Of a stretch of 64,000 nt of DNA, positions 35,007-43,956 are shown one piece after another (the stretch's first letter is position 1; every line of letters starts with the position of its first letter). The stretch is from contig NZ_VUNN01000004.1 in the NCBI RefSeq assembly GCF_009695635.1, positions 62,001 through 126,000 of the forward strand, written 5' to 3'. The stretch is from Bullifex porci (lineage in GTDB: Bacteria; Spirochaetota; Spirochaetia; Sphaerochaetales; Sphaerochaetaceae). Position numbers and translations under genes: made by a program. The notes under the pieces are model-generated. The model was not told the DNA's origin, did not search any database, and worked only from the letters and a program-made list of their open reading frames with translations.

Positions 35007-35155
35007 TTTTCCGTGATTATCTCAATTTTTTAACCACATAACAACGTAAAATAATTTATTTTTCGTGATTATCTTACTTTTTAATCCACATAACAACGAT
35101 AAATATTTGATTTTCCGTGATCATCTTACTTTTTACACCATATCATCGATTGAGG
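35007..35155. repeat. Three direct repeats with a 52-bp period
   Basis: Units begin ATTTTCCGTGATTATCT, ATTTTTCGTGATTATCTTAC and ATTTTCCGTGATCATCTTAC; the CGTG cores are exactly 52 bases apart (35012, 35064, 35116). The second half, AACCACATAACAACG, is shared by units 1 and 2 and degraded in unit 3. They lie upstream of the HTH/membrane-protein pair. Downstream, 35155-35250 has further GGTGCT/AGCACC inverted copies able to fold, and nothing coding. Confidence 0.75.
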
Positions 35156-35825
35156 TGCTGAAGCATGAATTGGGTGGTGCTCAAATATTAATTGAGTATA
35201 CTCACACATCAGCACCACTTTTATCAACTTTAGCACCATGATAATGTAAGAATATTCAGTGAATTACACCCTTTTTTGTACCTATAAACCCCAATTTGTA
35301 AAAATTTTAACTTTTTTCTCTATTATTAATAGAAGGTACTTCTAACTTCTAAAGGAGGCCTAATGGCACGAGAAGAAGATAGAATATGTAAAGAGTATTT
35401 TGACCAACCCGATAGATTTAGTGACTTAGTCAACTATACTCTTTACCAAGGTAGAGAGGTAACAAAACCAAGTGACTTCAAAGAGCTTGATCCCGTACGA
35501 TCAGAGGTCTTTGGTCCTGATAACTCCTATGAGGTTTTAATTGATAACCTAAAGGAATTATCATTAAAAGAAGATGATAGGAATATCTATGTAATGATTG
35601 GCTTAGAGTCTCAAGGCTACCATGATGAAACCATGGTAGTTAGAGCAATGAAAGCTAAAGCATTACTTTATACCTATCAATTAAGAGAAAAGGTTAAACC
35701 TCTTAAACCTGTTATTATTATAGTGCTTAACTTAACTGGAGATAAATGGAAAAGTCCAGTAACGTTAAAGTCAATGTTTGAGAAAGAATACTTAGACAAG
35801 TTTGGCTATCTTATTGATGACGTCT

Positions 35826-35905
35826 CATATGTACTATTAGATGTTAAAGAGGATAGTGAAATTCCAAAAGGTTTACTGAAGACTGATTTAGAATTATTAT
35901 TAAAC
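35826..35905 (+). repeat. Target duplication, left copy
   Basis: 80 bases beginning CATATGTACTATTAG and ending TTATTAAAC, identical to 37878-37957. The last C could equally belong to the element, giving 79. Confidence 0.9.
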
Positions 35906-37877
35906 CTGACTTTTAAAGTTTCTAGGAAAATCTAGTGTTAAACACTCTCAAATCCATCAAGTCTTTTATTCAATTTCAGCTTTAAGAAATTAGAAATATT
36001 AGCAGGAGTAATGATGTAATTAGTGATTTCTGGAGATAAATGTTTTTCTAGAAATTCGCCAACTTCATCATTAGAAGTAAGTAGGTTTATATAGTTTTTT
36101 GAGTCCATTCTAACTAATGAAAAATCATGAATAAAATCCATAATTTTTTCAAAACTAAAACTACTACTACCAAGAACATTGAATTCAAGTAAACGTTCTA
36201 AAACAACACCAATATAGCAAATCAAGAAGTGCCCTTTAATTGTATTTAATGATGATACAAAAACAGGTCTTGCATCTAGGTAAGACTTCATCATCTTAAA
36301 GGTTTGTTCAATTCTCCAAAGGTTGTGGTATATATTATAAACAGTTCTATCAGAAAGTTGAGTTTCCGATGTAACAAGCATATTATATCCAGCAAACATT
36401 CTTGCTTCAGCAATAGCCTCTTCATCAATTTCAACTCTTGCTTTCTTACCTGAATCTGTAACGAAATTAACAAATTTAGAAGATTCACCAAATTCATCTT
36501 TCTTAGCTTGGTAAAGACAAAGATTCCTTGCTTTATCAACCATTTTGTTAATCTCAAGAATCTTCTTCATCCTTAACTTAGGATTGTAAGTAATAATTCT
36601 TTTTTCATTAGCTGTAAAGGTAACATTTAAACCTAAATCATTTTTAAAAGAATAATTAAAACCTTTAGTGAATGTGTAATAACGATACTTTTCTATATTC
36701 TTACCATTGCTATCTTTTTCATAAACAATATCCCAATTGCTTATATCTAACCCTTTAAACCATTCTATATCTCTATCAGACATTTTCTTTAAGGACTTAG
36801 AAAAAATATAGCCATCGCCTTTATTTATTGCTTCATAAATATTTCTTGCACAGTTTAAACCTTTATCTGCAACTTGTATGGTTCTGCCTGTAATATTGTT
36901 TTCTTTCTTTAAGCTTGAAATTACTTCTCTTATCTTTGGCTTTTCAGATTCATTGCCAGGATATAGTTTCATACCAATAGGTATTTGATTTTTATCTAAT
37001 AATAAGCCCATTCCAACAATAGGATCATTTCGGTTTTCTTTACTTGGTCCTTTCTTTTTAAATTCATCTTCCTTATCAATTTCAAAATAAAAGTTAGTGC
37101 AGTCAAAATATGTTTCACTACTATTTATTCCATATGTTTTCTTAATAGAGGTAGTAAGGTAGCTAATAAACTTATCGTATTCAGAACCTATATACTCGCA
37201 GCATGATAAAATTTGGCTATATGATGATTCATCTACTTTTTCAAAAAGTAAAGGAATGATATCTTCATGCGTCTTCTTCTTTGAGGCTGGAAATGTTGCC
37301 CTCGCATATACTAATGCCATCATTAGGTTATATACGTCATATTGGAATTGCCTTTCATTACTCAATGCTCTAACAGCTTTTTCAAAAAAGGTTAATGAAT
37401 TAGCTATCCCTTTAAGTACAATGTATCCTGCATATCTTTTAGGTGATTGGTTTCCTATCTTTTTTGCTTTTTCACTACTTTCTTTTTCCTCAAGCTCTTC
37501 ATTCATCTTTTTTACTTGTGCTTGATAATAAGCAACAGGATCTTTTATACCTTTATCTTTAATTTCAGATATATAACCAATGGATTTAAAACATCTATTT
37601 CTTGAGCCAACATCTCTCTTGTATTCACTGATATAAATCTGTAAATACTCTCCTTTTTTGATATTAGTTTTCTTAAGAAAATAACGCATAAAAGCCTCCT
37701 AAATCAATAGCACCTTTAACACTAGAAATAATAACATATTAAAATAATATTGTAAATAAACAAATAAACAAAAATAACCTAATTTATTCCTTAGAACAAA
37801 AGAGGTTATTAAAAATATGTAAATAAATAATTTCTTAGTGGTTTAAATTATTCTAGTGTTAAACTTTGAAATACGGG
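35906..37877 (-). mobile_element. IS1634-family insertion element with 80-bp target duplication
   Basis: About 1.97 kb, carrying one transposase gene. The ends show an imperfect inverted repeat: left (C)CTGACTTTTAAAGTTT and right, read inward, CCCGTATTTCAAAGTTT (13 of 17 match). A TCTAGTGTTAAAC direct repeat lies just inside both ends (35931-35943 and 37851-37863). Identical 80-base copies of the target gene flank it (35826-35905 and 37878-37957). IS1634 and IS1549 are known for unusually long target duplications, so the flanks support the family call. Confidence 0.9.
35938..37689 (-). CDS. IS1634 family (IS4-like DDE) transposase
   Basis: The protein has 583 residues. Probable catalytic triad: Asp196 in TYFDCTNFYFEID, Asp275 in IQVADKGLNC, Glu461 in NLWRIEQTFKMMKSYLDARP, the last in the Y-x2-R-x3-E-x6-K-like context of IS4-type enzymes. 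Other family features are GMGLLLDKNQIPIGMKLYPG and GHFLICYIGVVLERLLEF. The reading frame is intact and the ends are preserved, so the element could still be mobile. It reads opposite to the gene it disrupts. The region from its start to the right end (37690-37877) is non-coding terminal DNA. Confidence 0.93.
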   Translation of the reverse strand: MRYFLKKTNIKKGEYLQIYISEYKRDVGSRNRCFKSIGYISEIKDKGIKDPVAYYQAQVKKMNEELEEKESSEKAKKIGNQSPKRYAGYIVLKGIANSLTFFEKAVRALSNERQFQYDVYNLMMALVYARATFPASKKKTHEDIIPLLFEKVDESSYSQILSCCEYIGSEYDKFISYLTTSIKKTYGINSSETYFDCTNFYFEIDKEDEFKKKGPSKENRNDPIVGMGLLLDKNQIPIGMKLYPGNESEKPKIREVISSLKKENNITGRTIQVADKGLNCARNIYEAINKGDGYIFSKSLKKMSDRDIEWFKGLDISNWDIVYEKDSNGKNIEKYRYYTFTKGFNYSFKNDLGLNVTFTANEKRIITYNPKLRMKKILEINKMVDKARNLCLYQAKKDEFGESSKFVNFVTDSGKKARVEIDEEAIAEARMFAGYNMLVTSETQLSDRTVYNIYHNLWRIEQTFKMMKSYLDARPVFVSSLNTIKGHFLICYIGVVLERLLEFNVLGSSSFSFEKIMDFIHDFSLVRMDSKNYINLLTSNDEVGEFLEKHLSPEITNYIITPANISNFLKLKLNKRLDGFESV

Positions 37878-37957
37878 CATATGTACTATTAGATGTTAAA
37901 GAGGATAGTGAAATTCCAAAAGGTTTACTGAAGACTGATTTAGAATTATTATTAAAC
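37878..37957 (+). repeat. Target duplication, right copy
   Basis: Exact copy of 35826-35905. It continues directly into the 3' half of the nuclease gene (CTAAAGTATTC...), proving which copy is the gene's native junction. Confidence 0.9.
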
Positions 37958-38327
37958 TGTCTAAAGTATTCAAACAATAAGAAAAGGCTTGAAGAGTATA
38001 TGGAACAAGAAGAGATGTTTAACTCACTTGAGGATTTAACCTTCAAGATACTTAATAAAACATCGTCTTTAGATACTAAATTTAAAAGAGAAGGAGGCAA
38101 GATAAAGATGTGGCCAGCTGTAAAACAAATGAAAGAAGAGAGCTTTAATAGTGGATATGATAAAGGAATCAATATAGGTAAGTTAGAACAATCAGAGCAC
38201 CTAGTTAATATCCATTTACTTAGTGTTGAGCAAGCCGCTATGAGTTTAAACCTTACAGTAGATGAGTATCTTGCTGCTGTAAAGAATCTTAAGAAATAAT
38301 ATAAAGTATTTAGAAGTTACCTTCTTT

Positions 38328-38354
38328 AGCCTCACTAATTTGTGGGGCTTATTT
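38328..38354 (+). terminator. Terminator of the split nuclease gene
   Basis: AGCCTCAC pairs with GTGGGGCT (one G-T pair) around a six-base loop, followed by TATTTTAT. Confidence 0.6.
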
Positions 38355-38358
38355 TATA

Positions 38359-38396
38359 TTAAAAAAAAGCTGATACCCAAAATTTAGGTACCAGCC
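38359..38396 (-). terminator. Terminator of the 38416-40929 gene
   Basis: On the minus strand GCTGGTACC (38395-38387) pairs with GGTATCAGC (38377-38369), followed by a run of T. Confidence 0.85.
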
Positions 38397-38415
38397 TTGT
38401 TTTAATCTATATTAA

Positions 38416-40929
38416 TCATTCAGCAATGAATGTGTACTGACCAACAGGGTCAAAGCCCTTATAGACCTCATCAACACCATTAACAGATAATGTATGGCCA
38501 AAGCCTCCAGCAAGTACGCCATATTCAGGATCATTGAATTTCCATTCATCACCATCAATAGCTACTTCAAGCTTACAAATCTTATCTGCAAATGCCTCTA
38601 AAGAGCCTTCCTTATAAAGTGATGAGCATCTCATGAGCCATAGACATGTTCTACCATTACTAATAAGCTCTCTATCACTATTAGGACCTTCAGTTGTTAA
38701 GGTTATACCATTTGATGCATAGATAGCAATTAAACCACCCTTCTTTGACTGAGCAAAGTACCAATTACCCTTAGCTAAAACCTTCTCAAACTCCTTAACT
38801 GGGAAGTAAGCATGAGTGAAGTCTACAGGGTGGTTCTCATCAAGCTTATAGAATGTTGATGCAAAGCCCTTATATTGGTTAACTCTAGGAAGAGTACCAC
38901 TACCAGCCCAGTATGATGGTCTAGCATGGCCAAAGAGCGCAAACTCACCAGGGTGGTTAATAAATACATGCTCATCTGCACTAAATACTGCATGAACAAC
39001 ATCTTCTTGGAAGCCTCTTCTACCAGCTTCGAAATCATTTGCTGCAGAAAGAAGATATGAAGCTGTCTTATATACAGTTATATCTGCATATCCATTGTAG
39101 CCATGAGTACTCTTCCAAGAAAGAGCCTTACCCTCTTCTACCTTATGAAGAGAAAGGTTATCTTCAGCTGGTTCATAATCACTGAACATAAATGGTACAA
39201 CACCCTTACCAGCATGGCTCTGGTTACCAATACCATAACCAATCCAGTTAATGAATGAAGGACAGTTACTGTGGTTACCAAATAGCTCCTTAAGATAGGT
39301 TCTTCCACTAGTTGTGCTAAATACACCATCAAATGAGGTAATAGCTAAAAGCTTAAAGATGTAATCAAGAGCCTTTCTTGCATTTTCCTTCATCTCTGCA
39401 TTTTGTGTTTGAGCGTATAAGGAAGCAAAGCCAAGAGCATCGATAGGAAGATATGGAGGGCTGTTCCACTCTGTGAAGCCGCACTTAAAGAAGGTCTCAA
39501 ACCAAGGCTTTAGCATTCCAAGAGCCTTTTCCTGCATCTGAACACCTGTCATTCCACTATTTGTAAATATCATATCAGGATATAGCTCACCAGCAATTAA
39601 CTGACAAACATGGAACATAAGAGCATGGTTTTCACTGTAGAACCACATTGCATCATCACCTGGTTCATCGTGCCAATAGCGGAAGTTAATGATACATTCC
39701 TTCATCATCTGAAGAACTTCCTCACTGATTAATCCTGAATCAGAGAAGTTTCTAATCATGAATGGGAAATATGAGAGGTAGAAGTCTGAACAGTCACTTC
39801 TCTTATTGATAAAATCAATCTGTCTGCGAAGGATAGTATCAATTTCTTTCTTATCACCTGCTGTAAATAAGAGAGCCATAGCTCTATTAGCATTCTGCTC
39901 ACCATATTTAGCAAGATATTTCCAAGCCTGAGTCTTTCTTTCCTTTACGCTGTTAGCGGCTTTATCACAGAAGGAATATGGGAAGTTTTCAAAGGTTCTA
40001 ATTGTGTGGATAACAAGGTTTTCAACCTCTACTGTTACATTAAATCTTAAGAAACCAACTGGGAATGATTCAACAGGACCAAGAATTGCTTCATTCTTAC
40101 CACCCTCGAAAATAGCATCACACTCATGATAAAGCTGTAGGAAGGTATTTTCCTCTGTTGCGCCCTTAAGGTGTACACTAAATGGCTTATCCTTAAAAGG
40201 ATTAGCACAAACCATCTTTACAACACCCTCAGTAAAGTTATTTCTATCAAAAGCTAAGGTTCTAATAGCTTCCTCAACCTTATCAATTAAAGCTGTATCT
40301 CTATCGCCCATTGGAAGGATTTGAGTTAAGCCCTCTGCACCCTCTACTATTCTTAAAGAAATTGTACACTCAGTATCTCTTTCAGCGAATTCATCGATTA
40401 TTGCATGAAGCTCATTATTACCCTTCTTAAGGTTAAGAGTGAAAATCTTATCAACCTGGTTATTTCTCTCATAAGGACGGAATGAAATCTCCTCTTTTCC
40501 ATCTAAATAAATTGACATACCACCCTTTACAGAGCAAAGAACCTTAATACATCTATCATCTGGTGAAGAAATAATAGTTCCAGCAGCAAGAGAAATCCAA
40601 AGTGGTGTAGAATAGAAAAATGAATTACCAATAACAGGGTCACCGAAAGGTACTCTATATGATAACTTTAAATCTGAACCAAGAAACTTTACGCTTCCAC
40701 CTGGTTGGAAATCCTCAAAAATAGGATCCTCTAAACCATTCTTTTTAATATCATCTAAAAATGCTTTTCTTATAGGATTTACATGGTCAGCGGCGCCAAC
40801 AGAGCCAATCCATACATTCTGTTCCTGATCAATAGTTACAGGAGCTGCATGTACCTCCTGTTTTCTAACCTCAGAAACAAGCCATCTTGTTATATAACCA
40901 TGATCTAGTGCGAATTCCTGATAATTCAT
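38416..40929 (-). CDS. Large unrecognised protein of a glycan-use locus
   Basis: The protein has 837 residues counted from the ATG at 40929 (TTGGAGGTATT site); the longer frame to 41091 would cross the divergent regulator's start. I do not recognise a named family. Residues ~1-230 look like a beta-rich ligand-binding part (FYSTPLWISLAAGTIISS, KGGMSIYLDGKEEISF). About 330-640 is helix-rich with WFYSENHALMFHVCQLIAGE and GFTEWNSPPYLPIDALGFAS, reminiscent of alpha/alpha-toroid glycosidases and polysaccharide lyases. The end is beta-rich again. No signal peptide. It is divergent from the AraC-epimerase fusion and close to GH38 and GH105 genes, so a role in breaking down a uronic-acid-containing glycan is plausible but unproved. 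Confidence 0.7.
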   Translation of the reverse strand: MNYQEFALDHGYITRWLVSEVRKQEVHAAPVTIDQEQNVWIGSVGAADHVNPIRKAFLDDIKKNGLEDPIFEDFQPGGSVKFLGSDLKLSYRVPFGDPVIGNSFFYSTPLWISLAAGTIISSPDDRCIKVLCSVKGGMSIYLDGKEEISFRPYERNNQVDKIFTLNLKKGNNELHAIIDEFAERDTECTISLRIVEGAEGLTQILPMGDRDTALIDKVEEAIRTLAFDRNNFTEGVVKMVCANPFKDKPFSVHLKGATEENTFLQLYHECDAIFEGGKNEAILGPVESFPVGFLRFNVTVEVENLVIHTIRTFENFPYSFCDKAANSVKERKTQAWKYLAKYGEQNANRAMALLFTAGDKKEIDTILRRQIDFINKRSDCSDFYLSYFPFMIRNFSDSGLISEEVLQMMKECIINFRYWHDEPGDDAMWFYSENHALMFHVCQLIAGELYPDMIFTNSGMTGVQMQEKALGMLKPWFETFFKCGFTEWNSPPYLPIDALGFASLYAQTQNAEMKENARKALDYIFKLLAITSFDGVFSTTSGRTYLKELFGNHSNCPSFINWIGYGIGNQSHAGKGVVPFMFSDYEPAEDNLSLHKVEEGKALSWKSTHGYNGYADITVYKTASYLLSAANDFEAGRRGFQEDVVHAVFSADEHVFINHPGEFALFGHARPSYWAGSGTLPRVNQYKGFASTFYKLDENHPVDFTHAYFPVKEFEKVLAKGNWYFAQSKKGGLIAIYASNGITLTTEGPNSDRELISNGRTCLWLMRCSSLYKEGSLEAFADKICKLEVAIDGDEWKFNDPEYGVLAGGFGHTLSVNGVDEVYKGFDPVGQYTFIAE

Positions 40930-41006
40930 AATACCTCCAATCGTCCTCAGTATATAACCGTCAGAAAAAAATTCATCTTTATTCTTGCTAACAATAGCTC
41001 TTTGTA

Positions 41007-41022
41007 TTGCATTTTTTGCGAA
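41007..41022. promoter_or_regulatory. Shared 16-bp site, copy 1 (candidate AraC operator)
   Basis: TTGCATTTTTTGCGAA, identical to 51274-51289 upstream of the binding-protein operon at the other end of the locus. Its TTGCAT is also the -35 box of the regulator's own promoter. Confidence 0.6.
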
Positions 41023-41041
41023 ATACCATATAACTTTAATT
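41007..41041 (+). promoter_or_regulatory. Leaderless-type promoter of the AraC-epimerase gene
   Basis: TTGCAT (41007-41012), a 16-base spacer, TATAAC (41029-41034), seven bases, then ATG 41042. No ribosome-binding site before that ATG. Confidence 0.55.
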
Positions 41042-42850
41042 ATGAACGACTCGAAAAATTCTCTATTTTTTAAACAAGGATTTAAAATCAAATTTAATAG
41101 AGATACAGACCCTCTATTTATTTTATTTGATTACGATATTCGCTCATATCCTGTGAATATGAATATCCAACATTTCCATAATTTTTATGAGATATTTATT
41201 CCCTTAGAGACCTCTACAGGGCACCTAATAGATGGAGAATATAATCAGCTAAATTCTTATGATATGGTACTATTAAAGCCTGGCCTACTCCATAAAAGTG
41301 TATATCCTAAGGTCAATATGCCTCAAAAGCGTATTATAATAAACTTTAATCTTGGAGAGGGTATTCCTGGCTTAGAGTATGAATTAAAAAAGCTACTTGA
41401 TATCTTTTCCTTAGAGTTACCTATCATCAGATTTCCAGCCAATATCATGACTGAAATTGTGCAAAAAATTAATGATATTTTTCAAATTGGAAAGCAAAAG
41501 CATGATAGATGGCAAATTGCATATTATGCAGAGTTTATAGAGCTGCTTTGGCTAATTAACAAAAACATTAATTTAAATTGCTACAACCAAGATAGAGCTA
41601 TCGATTCAAATGCTCAGAAGATTTATTACGTAATGGACTATATCAACCACCACTATAGCGAAAATGTTTCCTTAGAGAATGTTGCAGACCAACACGCAAT
41701 TAGTCCATTTTATCTTTCACACATTTTTAAGGATATAGCAGGCATTAACTTTGTTAGCTATGTACAAACTGTTAGAATTAGAAATGCTCTTCAAATGCTA
41801 GCATACTCAAATAATACAGTTTCTGAAATAATCGAAAAATGTGGCTTTACTAGCACAAGCCAATTTAATAGAGTATTTCATAAATTCTGTGGCATTAGTC
41901 CAAGTGACTATAGAAAGAGTCATACAGTTAAAAAGAATGTATTAATAGGTGTTATGGACCCTGAAAAGGAGGAGGTTGCTCCAGCAGCATTCCCTCCAAG
42001 ATTAAGTATTAAGGGTATCAAAAAGACATATCAAGGAGGAAATATGAAAGTAGGTGTTAGAGCTCATGACTTTGGCTCAACGATCCCAATGAATTTAAAA
42101 GCAAAGCTAAAAGAATATAATGCAGAGACTATTCAGCTAGCATTACATAAGAGCTTTCCATATATGAGATCCTATTTAGAGGTTACATATGAGGATATTG
42201 AGGATATTAAGAATCAAAACTTTGATATCTCTGTTTTAGGATGCTATATCGATATTGCAGCTCAAAATGATAGCAAATGGAATAACCAATTAACTCAATT
42301 CGAGGCAGCCCTAAGAATAGCTAAGGAGCTTGGTGCTAAGTGTGTAGCTACTGAAACTAGTGACTGTACAGATGAAGACAGAGAGGTTCAATTTGAAAGA
42401 GTTGTTGCAGCTCTTGAGCACCTACTACCAATTGCAAAGAAATATGATGTTCCAATCGCGATCGAGCCAGTAATTAGACATACAATTAATACTCCAGATA
42501 TGGTTTCACGCTTACTTGAGAGATTAAATAATGATGAGTATCTAAAGCTTCTCTTTGACCCTGTAAATCTATTAAGAGATGATTTAGCAAATAATACCTT
42601 CAGCTTCTTTGAGGAATATATAAGTAAATATGAAAATAAGTTTGTAGCAATGCATGTAAAGGATATTATAGAAGGCGAAAGAGTTCCTCTTGGAACTGGT
42701 GTAATGGCTAAAATATACCCTCATATTGCAAGAGTATTGACTGTAGACATTCCTTTGATCCGAGAAGAACTCCCTGTTGATTCCCTAAAAGAGGATTTAG
42801 CCTTTATTAGGAAGACTTTTTGCGGCCAACAAGTAGAAGAGACAACATAA
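41042..42850 (+). CDS. AraC regulator fused to a sugar-phosphate isomerase/epimerase domain
   Basis: The protein has 602 residues. Residues ~1-170 form a cupin-type sugar sensor (MNIQHFHNFYEIFIPLE), 190-295 the AraC double HTH (VSLENVADQHAISPFYLSHIF to CGFTSTSQFNRVFHKFCG, then ISPSDYR). A linker follows, and from residue 335 (MKVGVRAHDFGSTIP) a TIM-barrel xylose-isomerase-like/AP-endonuclease-2 domain with PIAIEPVIRHTINTP, LLFDPVNLL and FVAMHVKDI (metal ligands). An AAGGAGG site and ATG at 42044 lie exactly at the join, in frame, so a free epimerase of 268 residues may also be made. It is divergent from the 837-residue protein gene, and its 3' end overlaps the MFS gene by 44 bases. Confidence 0.85.
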   Translation: MNDSKNSLFFKQGFKIKFNRDTDPLFILFDYDIRSYPVNMNIQHFHNFYEIFIPLETSTGHLIDGEYNQLNSYDMVLLKPGLLHKSVYPKVNMPQKRIIINFNLGEGIPGLEYELKKLLDIFSLELPIIRFPANIMTEIVQKINDIFQIGKQKHDRWQIAYYAEFIELLWLINKNINLNCYNQDRAIDSNAQKIYYVMDYINHHYSENVSLENVADQHAISPFYLSHIFKDIAGINFVSYVQTVRIRNALQMLAYSNNTVSEIIEKCGFTSTSQFNRVFHKFCGISPSDYRKSHTVKKNVLIGVMDPEKEEVAPAAFPPRLSIKGIKKTYQGGNMKVGVRAHDFGSTIPMNLKAKLKEYNAETIQLALHKSFPYMRSYLEVTYEDIEDIKNQNFDISVLGCYIDIAAQNDSKWNNQLTQFEAALRIAKELGAKCVATETSDCTDEDREVQFERVVAALEHLLPIAKKYDVPIAIEPVIRHTINTPDMVSRLLERLNNDEYLKLLFDPVNLLRDDLANNTFSFFEEYISKYENKFVAMHVKDIIEGERVPLGTGVMAKIYPHIARVLTVDIPLIREELPVDSLKEDLAFIRKTFCGQQVEETT

Positions 42851-43955
42851 TAATTGTTGATAATAAAAGTGATATTGGGAGTATTGCCATAGACTTTGCA
42901 TATCCAATGCTCTCAATTACCGAGCCAAATACAAAGTTAAAGCCAATATCTAAAATTGATGCAAGAGAGACTACTATTGTGGTTGCTCTTGCACTCATAG
43001 AGCTTGGTACATAGCTCTTTGATAGATCTGTTAAGGTAGGATATACAATTGATACAGCAAAGCCACATAGAAAAAGTAGTGGTAAAGCATTAAATGCAAA
43101 TACTATTGAGTAACAAATTAAAGCACTTAACAGACAGATAAATACCATTTTAGCGCCACCAAGCTTATCACTAACTGTTGCGAGGATTAATCTTCCACTT
43201 AAAATTCCAAATGAGAATAGTGATAGCATTAGTCCAACCTTACCCGCATCCATTCTTAAGAACTCAGTTCCATAAAGTACGATGTAGTTTGTTACTCCAT
43301 GCTCTGCTATCAAATAGAACGCAAGAGAAAGTGCTAAAAGCGCAATAGCACCTTTATTTACCTTAGCTTTAGAGCCCTCATTACTCTTATTTTCCTCCTG
43401 CTTTTCACTTGAAAACTTAGAGGTTAGTAGGATAAAGCCTACAGGAATTAGTAATACAGCAAGGGCTACAATTACACCATTCCAGACAGCTAAGGAGGAT
43501 GAGAATCTAGTTAAAACTAGCTGGCTTAATGAGGTACCAATTCCCTGCAGGAAGAAAAGCACATTTAAGTAGAATAGTGGATTCTTTGCAGAAAACTCTC
43601 TTGAAAGGAAAATCATTGTAGTATTAAGCAGTGTTGAAAGCCCAAGAGAGAAGAAAAAGCCAAGAAGTAAGAATGCATATTTTGCTCCAAGAAGTAGTAA
43701 GAGCTCAGAGCATATTAGTAGGATAATAAATCCTACCATAGCCTTTTTACTACCAACCTTATCTAAGATAACACCACCAAATAAAAGACATACAAGGTTA
43801 CCAAGATAGCTTGCTGAAACTATGATACTAATTTGTGACATTGATAGTCCAAATTCCTTTAAAAATAGAGGTGAGAATATACCTCTAAGTGCATCACTTG
43901 TTCCAAGAAGTATCATTAAGAGTGCACATGTAAAATATAGCTTTTTATTCTTCAT
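42807..43955 (-). CDS. MFS transporter (sugar-type)
   Basis: The protein has 382 residues with twelve membrane segments. The first-loop signature LVCLLFGGVILDKVGSKKAM and its second-half counterpart ILSGRLILATVSDKLGGAKM fit the G-x3-D-x2-G-R-x-x motif of the superfamily. It starts one base after the GH38 gene stop, so the two are one operon and the carrier probably brings in or removes a product of the mannosidase. The stop overlaps the end of the AraC-epimerase gene on the other strand by 44 bases. Confidence 0.9.
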   Translation of the reverse strand: MKNKKLYFTCALLMILLGTSDALRGIFSPLFLKEFGLSMSQISIIVSASYLGNLVCLLFGGVILDKVGSKKAMVGFIILLICSELLLLLGAKYAFLLLGFFFSLGLSTLLNTTMIFLSREFSAKNPLFYLNVLFFLQGIGTSLSQLVLTRFSSSLAVWNGVIVALAVLLIPVGFILLTSKFSSEKQEENKSNEGSKAKVNKGAIALLALSLAFYLIAEHGVTNYIVLYGTEFLRMDAGKVGLMLSLFSFGILSGRLILATVSDKLGGAKMVFICLLSALICYSIVFAFNALPLLFLCGFAVSIVYPTLTDLSKSYVPSSMSARATTIVVSLASILDIGFNFVFGSVIESIGYAKSMAILPISLLLSTIIMLSLLLVGRKKSS

Positions 43956-43956
43956 A

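Larger units (their letters stand above)
35363..38299 (+). pseudogene. Rpn family PD-(D/E)XK nuclease gene split by an insertion element
   Basis: Two parts, 35363-35905 and 37958-38299, join in frame into a 294-residue protein if the inserted element and one copy of the 80-bp repeat are removed. The 5' part, with a good AGGAGG site, gives MAREEDRICKEYFDQPDRF and later IYVMIGLESQGYHDETMVVR, the E-x-Q core of the Rpn nuclease fold. The 3' part gives the helical C-terminus with KMWPAVKQMKEESFNSGYDK. The interrupted 5' frame runs on to 35935 as a 190-residue truncated product. Rpn proteins are linked to recombination-promoting DNA cleavage and to defence. A sister relic lies at 12092. Confidence 0.85.

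Noticed and set aside
35007-35155. Possible CRISPR array
   Set aside because: Only three units, the similarity extends over almost the whole 52-base period with no variable spacers, and no cas gene is near.
35826-37957. 80-bp repeats as an independent gene duplication unrelated to the element
   Set aside because: The repeats abut the element's inverted ends exactly and the family is known for long duplications, so transposition explains both at once.
40930-41091. Longer N-terminus for the 837-residue protein
   Set aside because: It would cross the promoter and start of the divergent AraC-epimerase gene, while the ATG at 40929 has a clear ribosome site.
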